Source of the DNA: Puia sp963703355
GTDB lineage: Bacteria > Bacteroidota > Bacteroidia > Chitinophagales > Chitinophagaceae
NCBI GenBank assembly: GCA_963703355.1
Contig: OY969813.1
Span: 2,232,001 to 2,296,000, forward strand
Reading direction: 5' to 3'
Length of the DNA stretch: 64,000 nt
The notes under the pieces were generated by a model. It had not been told where the DNA came from. It was given only the letters and a program-made list of their open reading frames with translations, and made no database searches. The position numbers were made by a program, and so were the translations under genes. This document shows positions 58,970-64,000 of this stretch, piece by piece. Within the stretch, counting starts at the first letter, position 1; each line of letters begins with the position of its first letter.

Positions 58970-58977
58970 TACATTTG
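58970..58977 (+). promoter_or_regulatory. -7 promoter box of lysS
   Basis: TACATTTG fits TAnnTTTG, 19 nt before ATG 58997. The octamer array ends 8 nt upstream, so the -33 position is array sequence. Confidence 0.55.
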
Positions 58978-58996
58978 CGGGAATTTAGAAAAAAAC

Positions 58997-60529
58997 ATGT
59001 CGCATCCCGCATTATCAGAACAGGAACTCGTACGCCGAGAAAAATTAAAATCAATAGGCGAATTGGGCATCAACGCCTACCCTGCGGAGGCCTATCCAGT
59101 TAATATGCATGCTGCATTCATAAAGGCCCGCTATACAGAGGAGAAAAAGAGTGAATTTGACTCAGTTTGCCTGGCGGGAAGAATCATGAGCATTCGTGAC
59201 ATGGGGAAAGCGTCTTTTGCCGTAATTCAAGACAGTTCAGGTCGTATACAATTATATATTAAGAGGGACGATATTACTCCTGGTGAGGATAAAACCGCCT
59301 ATGATAAACTGTGGAAGCATTTGATTGATCTTGGAGATATCATCGGTGTGAAGGGCTATGTTTTCACTACTAAAACAGGTGAAATATCGGTTCACGTAAA
59401 AGAACTGGTACTGCTGGCAAAGTCACTACGTCCGATTTCCATTGTTAAGGAAAAAGAGGGTGAAACCTTTGACGCGGTCACCGACCCGGAATTCCGTTAC
59501 CGTCAGCGCTATGCCGATTTGATTGTAAACCCGCATGTAAAGGAAGTCTTCATCAAAAGATCTAAAATGATCAACAGCATGCGGGATTTCTTGAATACAG
59601 CGGGCGCCCTGGAAGTAGACACCCCTGTGCTACAAACGATACCAGGTGGAGCTACCGCGCGTCCCTTTATCACGCATCACAATGCGTTGGATGTGCCATT
59701 TTATCTGCGAATTGCCAATGAATTATATCTCAAAAGACTTATTGTAGGTGGTTTCGACTGGGTATATGAATTCAGTAGAAATTTCAGAAATGAGGGCATG
59801 GACAGGACACACAATCCGGAATTTACCATACTGGAATTTTATGTGGCGTACAAAGACTATTTCTGGATGATGGAAACAACGGAGTCCATTCTGGAAACTG
59901 CGGCTAAGGCTGTAAACGGAGGTACAAAAGTGAAAGCAGGAGATAATGAAGTTGATTTTAAAGCCCCTTATAAAAGAATTAGTATTTATGACGCCATTCG
60001 GGAGTCAACCGGAACCGACGTTTCGGGGATGGATGAAAATGGATTGAGGTCCTTGTGCAGGCAATTTCATATTCCCGTTGATGAAAGTATGGGAAAAGGG
60101 AAGCTCATAGATGCACTTTTCGGGACCACAAGCGAGCACCGATTTATTCAACCTACTTTCATCATTGACTATCCGGTTGAAATGAGTCCACTTACTAAAA
60201 AACATCGTTCTATTAAAGGGCTTGTTGAGCGATTTGAACTTATTATTAATGGAAAAGAAATCGCGAATGCTTATTCTGAATTAAACGATCCGCTGGACCA
60301 GCGCCAGCGATTCGAGGAACAGGTTAAACTGATGGAACGTGGAGATGAAGAAGCCATGTTTATTGACAATGACTTTCTCAGAGCTCTTGAATACGGGATG
60401 CCGCCTACGGCTGGTATTGGAATCGGAATTGATCGTCTCGCTATGTTGCTTACAGGACAGTCCTCCATTCAGGACGTATTACTTTTTCCACAAATGAGAC
60501 CGGAGGAAAGCCTAAAGTCTAAAGCTTAA
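58997..60529 (+). CDS. lysS: Lysine-tRNA ligase (class II)
   Basis: 510 residues from ATG 58997. N-terminal OB-fold anticodon domain (about 55-160), motif 2 RNFRNEGMDRTHNPEFTILE, motif 3 GIGIGIDRLAMLLTGQSSIQ, and LFPQMRPE near the end. Charges tRNA-Lys. The final six residues (SLKSKA) and the TAA stop are encoded by the heptamer array that begins at 60508, so the C-terminus has been replaced by repeat sequence. Confidence 0.97.
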   Translation: MSHPALSEQELVRREKLKSIGELGINAYPAEAYPVNMHAAFIKARYTEEKKSEFDSVCLAGRIMSIRDMGKASFAVIQDSSGRIQLYIKRDDITPGEDKTAYDKLWKHLIDLGDIIGVKGYVFTTKTGEISVHVKELVLLAKSLRPISIVKEKEGETFDAVTDPEFRYRQRYADLIVNPHVKEVFIKRSKMINSMRDFLNTAGALEVDTPVLQTIPGGATARPFITHHNALDVPFYLRIANELYLKRLIVGGFDWVYEFSRNFRNEGMDRTHNPEFTILEFYVAYKDYFWMMETTESILETAAKAVNGGTKVKAGDNEVDFKAPYKRISIYDAIRESTGTDVSGMDENGLRSLCRQFHIPVDESMGKGKLIDALFGTTSEHRFIQPTFIIDYPVEMSPLTKKHRSIKGLVERFELIINGKEIANAYSELNDPLDQRQRFEEQVKLMERGDEEAMFIDNDFLRALEYGMPPTAGIGIGIDRLAMLLTGQSSIQDVLLFPQMRPEESLKSKA

Positions 60530-60830
60530 GGCGCAAGGCGCAAGGCGCAAGGCTTAAGGCGGAAGGCGTAAGGCGTAAAGCGTAAGGCGCAAGGCTTAAG
60601 GCGGAAGGCGGAAGGCGTAAAGCGTAAGGCGCAAGGCTTAAGGCGGAAGGCATAAAGCGGAAGGTGAAGACGGTTAGAAGCTTGACTTTATTTTCCGAAG
60701 GTTGGCGAATGCTAAACCTCAAAATTTGAACCGAAAAGGGAAGTTTTGTTTTTTTACCACGCAAATAATAATTCAACTGCTTAACCTTCAACAGAAAGCC
60801 TTGGCTTTAAGCTTTACGCTTTTGGCTTAA
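60508..60830. repeat. Inverted pair of heptamer arrays, GGCGCAA/GGCTTAA family (locus 12)
   Basis: Left arm 60508-60667: more than twenty units of AAAGTCT, GGCGCAA, GGCTTAA, GGCGGAA and GGCGTAA, period 7, with a higher-order repeat of several units. Right arm 60797-60830: GGCTTTA/GCTTTAC units in reverse orientation. The spacer is about 130 bp with no recognised gene. It begins inside lysS. Confidence 0.88.
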
Positions 60831-60891
60831 CTCGTATTTTTACGAACTGTCAGGGTATTAACTGAAAATAGGAGATCGAGCGCAATCCCGC

Positions 60892-60921
60892 TTGTATCAG
60901 TTTATCTGATTTGTATGTTTA
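60892..60921 (+). promoter_or_regulatory. Promoter candidate of the small hidden gene
   Basis: TTG (60892-60894), exactly 19 nt, TATGTTTA (60914-60921), one mismatch from TAnnTTTG. The predicted start near 60926 leaves a leader of about 18 nt to ATG 60944. Confidence 0.5.
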
Positions 60922-60943
60922 CATCGTCTTAGTGATAGACGTC

Positions 60944-61090
60944 ATGGTAAGTGGCAAAATATCCAAATCCTCCGAAAAGCTAACTATGAAACCAACCACT
61001 CACTTATCAGGGCCCGATCACGGACAGTTAAAATCCAAATTCCAAGAGAAGACCAAATCCGATGAAGTGTTGAAATTTGTACCCTATTGA
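60944..61090 (+). CDS. Small basic protein, 48 codons, with own promoter and terminator
   Basis: ATG 60944 opens 48 codons: MVSGKISKSSEKLTMKPTTH then LSGPDHGQLKSKFQEKTKSD and EVLKFVPY, stop 61090. It is hydrophilic, Lys-rich (9 Lys, 5 acidic residues), without a signal peptide. A second ATG at codon 15 gives a 34-residue form. I do not recognise the family. Support is contextual: a -33/-7 promoter at 60892-60921 and a strong intrinsic terminator at 61134-61162 bracket the frame exactly. A small RNA from the same unit is the alternative. Confidence 0.5.
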   Translation: MVSGKISKSSEKLTMKPTTHLSGPDHGQLKSKFQEKTKSDEVLKFVPY

Positions 61091-61133
61091 TGACCAAATG
61101 GTAACGGTTAGATTTAGTACAAACACATTCGAG

Positions 61134-61162
61134 GCCCTGGAGTATTCCAGGGCTTTTTTTTT
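61134..61162 (+). terminator. Strong intrinsic terminator
   Basis: GCCCTGGA (61134-61141), 4-nt loop, TCCAGGGC (61146-61153), then nine T. A perfect 8-bp G+C-rich stem, the best terminator in the window. It is 600 bp from lysS with an array in between, so it most likely serves the small unit at 60892-61090. Confidence 0.9.
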
Positions 61163-61165
61163 AAA

Positions 61166-61256
61166 TTATGGTTTATGGATTATGAGTTATGGCTTGGGGC
61201 ATTTCGATTCCGATGCATTATTACCCATAACCCATAACCCATAACCAATAACCCTA
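61166..61256. repeat. Inverted pair of heptamer arrays, GGTTATG family (locus 13)
   Basis: Left arm 61166-61199 (TTATGGA, TTATGAG, TTATGGC units), right arm 61222-61256 (CCATAAC units), spacer about 22 bp. Same family and architecture as locus 5. The right arm overlaps the TAG stop of lptC (61256-61254, minus strand). Confidence 0.87.
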
Positions 61257-61820
61257 ATTCTTCGGCATGCCATTCTCCGGGAATGCAAAAGGACCGGTAA
61301 TCTGGTAAATGGTATATCCGCTGAAGTCCTGCGGTGCCTCCAGCCCTGTTCCGTACAAGACTGTGCCTCCGGATTTATGGATCTGAACCGGTTTATCGGT
61401 ATAAAATTTTTCCGCTCTTTTATCCCACCAGAGCTCCTGGCAATATAGCGTGTCTCCTTTTGCCAGATTCATAACGACGACACTGTCCCGTAGATAAACT
61501 TTATCATCCTGTTCCCTCCACTTGCCATATTTCGCATTCATAATACTTTCTATGACCATGGAATCATTGTAAAAATCCACATGAAGGGTTTTTGGAAATT
61601 CAACGTAGGGGGAGTCAGCTTCATTTCTGCGCATATAGGGAGCCGTTAGTTTGGCTTTTACTTTCGCGTTCTCACTCAGGTACGCTGTAATTTGTTTCCC
61701 CTCATCCACACTGATCTGTTTTTGACGAAAATTAGGAAGCGTCTTCATATTATTCTCACAGGATGTGAATAAAACACCTGTAAAAAATAAGTAAATAAGA
61801 TTCCTGTATCGTGGGATCAT
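61254..61820 (-). CDS. lptC: LPS export periplasmic protein LptC
   Basis: 188 residues from ATG 61820, 2 nt after the coaX stop (a TTG at 61826 would overlap). Lipoprotein-like signal LIYLFFTGVLFTSCENN. ENAKVKAKLTAPYMRRNEAD, YVEFPKTLHVDFYND and LYCQELWWDKRAEKFYTDKP are repeats of the beta-jelly-roll found in LptC. It connects LptBFG to the periplasmic LptA bridge. The stop codon lies in a GGTTATG array. Confidence 0.9.
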   Translation of the reverse strand: MIPRYRNLIYLFFTGVLFTSCENNMKTLPNFRQKQISVDEGKQITAYLSENAKVKAKLTAPYMRRNEADSPYVEFPKTLHVDFYNDSMVIESIMNAKYGKWREQDDKVYLRDSVVVMNLAKGDTLYCQELWWDKRAEKFYTDKPVQIHKSGGTVLYGTGLEAPQDFSGYTIYQITGPFAFPENGMPKN

Positions 61821-61822
61821 CT

Positions 61823-62554
61823 TCAATTTGATAAATTGTATTCACTGATAATGTAGAGACCTTTAAAAATCAAATCCGGATCATCCACAATTCTTTTTTT
61901 AAGAAAAGGTTTAAAATAGTGTGCGTCCCCTCCGGACATCGACACATGCATCGAGTCATACCGCTCTTCGTAGGCTTCGATAACTCCGTCAATTTCTTTT
62001 GCAATCCCAAATTGAACGCCTGATTGTATATTGGTTTTTGTGTCATAACCAACTAAGGGGAAATTCCAGTGCGGATGCACCAGCGGAAGTTTGGCAGTAA
62101 AAACTTCCAGTGATTTAAAACGCATTTCCATACCCGGCGAAATGCTTCCGCCAATAAACTGATTCAACTTGTTGATAAAATTGTAAGTTATCGCGGAACC
62201 AAGTCCAATAACAAGATTATTGCTACCCGGGAAATAATGAGAGGCCGCAACCACAAGAGCCAACCTGTCGGCACCAATGGTTTCAGGTTTTCCAACAGGC
62301 GTTGTAATAGGAATCCGCGACAAATGATCCAGCTTGTGAAATCGTGTTTTGCTTTTAAGTAATGTTTCTGTTTCGGGCAAATGGTTTACCACGGAGGATA
62401 GAATACTTCTTTCCGGGTTAAAAGATTCTATACAATGCGCCAGCTCATCGAGTATATTTTCGGAAAACACACCGGTTTCCCTGATTTGACCATTTACAAA
62501 AAATGCCCATTTCAACCTCGTATTGCCAAAATCTAAACAAAGGGTTGTGGACAT
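61823..62554 (-). CDS. coaX: Type III pantothenate kinase
   Basis: 243 residues. ASKHA fold: CLDFGNTRLKWAFFVNGQ (phosphate-1), VGKPETIGADRLALVVAAS, VIGLGSAITYNFINKLNQF, IGGSISPGMEMRFKSLEVFT and the C-terminal VSMSGGDAHYF. First step of coenzyme A synthesis with ATP and pantothenate. Sits between the LON-domain gene (32-nt gap) and lptC on the minus strand. Confidence 0.95.
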   Translation of the reverse strand: MSTTLCLDFGNTRLKWAFFVNGQIRETGVFSENILDELAHCIESFNPERSILSSVVNHLPETETLLKSKTRFHKLDHLSRIPITTPVGKPETIGADRLALVVAASHYFPGSNNLVIGLGSAITYNFINKLNQFIGGSISPGMEMRFKSLEVFTAKLPLVHPHWNFPLVGYDTKTNIQSGVQFGIAKEIDGVIEAYEERYDSMHVSMSGGDAHYFKPFLKKRIVDDPDLIFKGLYIISEYNLSN

Positions 62555-62586
62555 GATTTTATTCTATTCTATTTTGGAGGGAGTTG

Positions 62587-63228
62587 CTATTCAAACCGGA
62601 AGGAAGATAAATTTTTAAAATGACCGTTCAGTATAATTCTTTCTTTTAACACTTCCATTTCGGCAACAACAGGCAATACTTTGCCCAAATGTCTTTTTAA
62701 ATATTCCTGTCGTTGCTCCTCCCTGAATAAACTGAGCAGTTCATATTCTTCTTCTAAGGAAAGTCCCGCGTGGTGAGCAATGTCATAAGAGTCCAGTTCA
62801 TCATCTGGTTTGTGAAAATCCTTACTGATATGAAGAATCCTGTGCAATTCCCTAATCGCTTTTATGACGGCCACCATCAGCTCTTTCCTTGGATAAACCT
62901 CCGAGTTCTCGGGATAATTTACGATGGCACCACTATAAAGTTTGTCGGGAATTTTCTTGATAATCTCTAAAATACGAAATACGGCGGATCCTTTTGTAAT
63001 GATATCCATCTCTCCGTTATCGTATTCTTTGGCAATCTCTATTATCGAAACCAGTGTTCCAAACTCAGCAACCTGACCGTTCAAAATGGCGGGCACACCA
63101 AAAGGCTTGTTGTTAGTTGAACACTCTTTAATCAGTTCTTTGTAACGGGGTTCAAAAATATGCAGATTCAATGTCTCTCGGGGATAGAGAACCACGTTCA
63201 GAGGAAATATGGGAATAAAGTTCGTCAT
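62587..63228 (-). CDS. LON peptidase substrate-binding domain protein
   Basis: 213 residues from ATG 63228. PIFPLNVVLYPRETLNLHIFEPRYKEL is the typical Lon N-terminal domain opening, followed by FGVPAILNGQVAEFGTLVSI; a helical C-terminal part follows. It lacks the ATPase and protease domains, so it is not a protease itself. Stand-alone LON-N proteins are frequent in bacteria; their function is unclear, perhaps substrate recognition. The longer TTG start at 63249 is unlikely. Confidence 0.87.
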   Translation of the reverse strand: MTNFIPIFPLNVVLYPRETLNLHIFEPRYKELIKECSTNNKPFGVPAILNGQVAEFGTLVSIIEIAKEYDNGEMDIITKGSAVFRILEIIKKIPDKLYSGAIVNYPENSEVYPRKELMVAVIKAIRELHRILHISKDFHKPDDELDSYDIAHHAGLSLEEEYELLSLFREEQRQEYLKRHLGKVLPVVAEMEVLKERIILNGHFKNLSSFRFE

Positions 63229-63394
63229 CGATTTAAAAAGAACATGCAATTTAAATATATAATGCTAATAATATCGTGCAGGCAACCAACCACCATCTCT
63301 CAATACCCGTTCTCTGTAGAGAAAATCATTTAATTTATCTTTCCTTTGTGAACGGTATATCATTTTGCGGCCTTGTAAAGTAATTTTTAACATA

Positions 63395-64000
63395 ATGAAA
63401 ATCTCCGGTTTCACCATTGTGCGAAATGCCATTTTATATGATTATCCGGTGGTGGAATCCATTAAATCGATTTTACCGGTGGTGGATGAAATGATTGTAT
63501 TGATTGGTGAGAGTGACGACAATACAGAGGAATTGATACGTTCTATTCAGTCAGACAAACTTCAAATCCATCATTCAGTGTGGGACCAAAAACTTAAAAA
63601 GGGAGGCGTAGTACTGGCCATTGAAACAGACAAAGCATTTCAGTTGATTTCCAAAGAAAGTGATTGGGCATTTTATATTCAGGCTGATGAAGTTATTCAT
63701 GAGAAATATCATGACGTTATCCGCAAAACTGCGGAACTGTATAAAGATGACAAAAAAGTGGAGGGCCTGCTTTTTAATTATCTTCATTTTTATGGGACTT
63801 ATGATTATGTAGCAGACAGTCGCAAATGGTATCATAAAGAAGTGCGCATCATCAGAAATGACAAGGACATTCACGCCTATCGTGATGCGCAGGGATTCAG
63901 AAGAGGTGTGAAGAAAATAAACGTTAAACCGGTAGACGCCACTGTGTATCATTATGGCTGGGTAAAGAATCCCAAAAAAATGAAAGAAAAGTTGAAGAAG
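63395..64000 (+). CDS. Glycosyltransferase family 2-like protein, truncated by window edge
   Basis: The frame from ATG 63395 stays open through the last base (202 codons): KISGFTIVRNAILYDYPVVE, DEMIVLIGESDDNTEELIRS, IQADEVIHEKYHDVIRK (DxD-like acidic motif) and LLFNYLHFYGTYDYVADSRKWYHKEVRII. This is the GT-A family 2 pattern of Bacteroidota glycosyltransferases. C-terminus missing. A short stretch upstream (63250-63394) contains no clear promoter. Confidence 0.85.
   Translation, partial: MKISGFTIVRNAILYDYPVVESIKSILPVVDEMIVLIGESDDNTEELIRSIQSDKLQIHHSVWDQKLKKGGVVLAIETDKAFQLISKESDWAFYIQADEVIHEKYHDVIRKTAELYKDDKKVEGLLFNYLHFYGTYDYVADSRKWYHKEVRIIRNDKDIHAYRDAQGFRRGVKKINVKPVDATVYHYGWVKNPKKMKEKLKK

Noticed and set aside
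60519..60791. Minus-strand frame of 90 codons with repeated LAPYALRLPPSALS
   Set aside because: Mostly a read-through of the GGCGCAA/GGCTTAA array; long only because the array lacks stops in that frame.
1..64000. tRNA and rRNA genes
   Set aside because: No T-loop (GGTTCRAATC-type) or rRNA core sequence was noticed on either strand by eye; a covariance search would be needed to be certain.

Overview
The window looks like the chromosome of a Bacteroidota member, most likely of the Chitinophagaceae type. Evidence: a T9SS sorting-domain protein, GldC, a GldE-like protein, DUF4290 and DUF2911 proteins, a fatty-acid 2-hydroxylase-like enzyme (sphingolipid lineages), and many promoters with the Bacteroidota -7 element TAnnTTTG (often without Shine-Dalgarno). 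Nearly all of it is housekeeping or envelope sequence, densely packed. I see no prophage, insertion sequence, CRISPR array, rRNA or tRNA.

Layout. 1-1.1 kb: start of a TolC-type efflux gene and its TetR regulator, with a consensus promoter overlapped by a palindrome. 1.1-11.2 kb: DUF502 protein, S1/P1-type nuclease, a four-helix-bundle (23S IVP-like) gene inside a repeat pair, serC-DUF1015, TPR protein, acyl-CoA ligase, GH63-like glucosidase. 11.2-15.3 kb: obgE, then kdsB-ROK kinase-kdnB (Kdo / 8-amino-Kdo chemistry) and a decayed glycosyltransferase start. 15.3-18.7 kb (minus): TlpA-like protein and SurA-like PPIase. 18.7-26.9 kb: rlmD, two rhomboids (the second apparently inactive), an EEP-family protein, cysS, a fasciclin lipoprotein, a DNA glycosylase, a collagen-like lipoprotein. 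27-30.6 kb (minus): a small glycosyltransferase/methyltransferase operon and msrB. 30.7-39 kb: adk, tatC, GldE-like, DUF4290-murA-gmk, a T9SS cargo protein, gldC-yqeY-like. 39.3-43.6 kb (minus): metF-cbpA-like-cbpM-like-CocE hydrolase. 43.6-50.4 kb: lptB-GH3, a GT87-like membrane protein, fabG, SulP transporter-carbonic anhydrase. 50.5-54.4 kb (minus): enoyl-CoA hydratase-paaZ, deoxyhypusine-synthase-like protein. 54.8-58 kb: AcpH-like, DUF2911, Cys/Met PLP enzyme, TIGR02757. 58-64 kb: fatty-acid 2-hydroxylase-like, lysS, a small hidden transcription unit, LON-domain protein-coaX-lptC, and a partial glycosyltransferase at the right edge.

The most unusual feature is spread over the whole window: about a dozen intergenic loci carry short-period (7- or 8-bp) degenerate tandem repeats. 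At least four unrelated sequence families occur (GTTGGCC-like, AGTATGGG-like, AAAGCTG/GGCGCAA-like, GGTTATG-like). Most loci consist of two arms in inverted orientation around a short spacer, and both arms of a locus are of the same family. Several arrays overlap or supply the stop codons of flanking genes, one forms a perfect 25-bp hairpin between convergent genes, and one pair encloses the four-helix-bundle gene. This may be an undescribed class of repeat/hairpin element.

A second hidden item is a compact unit at 60892-61162: a -33/-7 promoter, a 48-codon reading frame and a strong intrinsic terminator.
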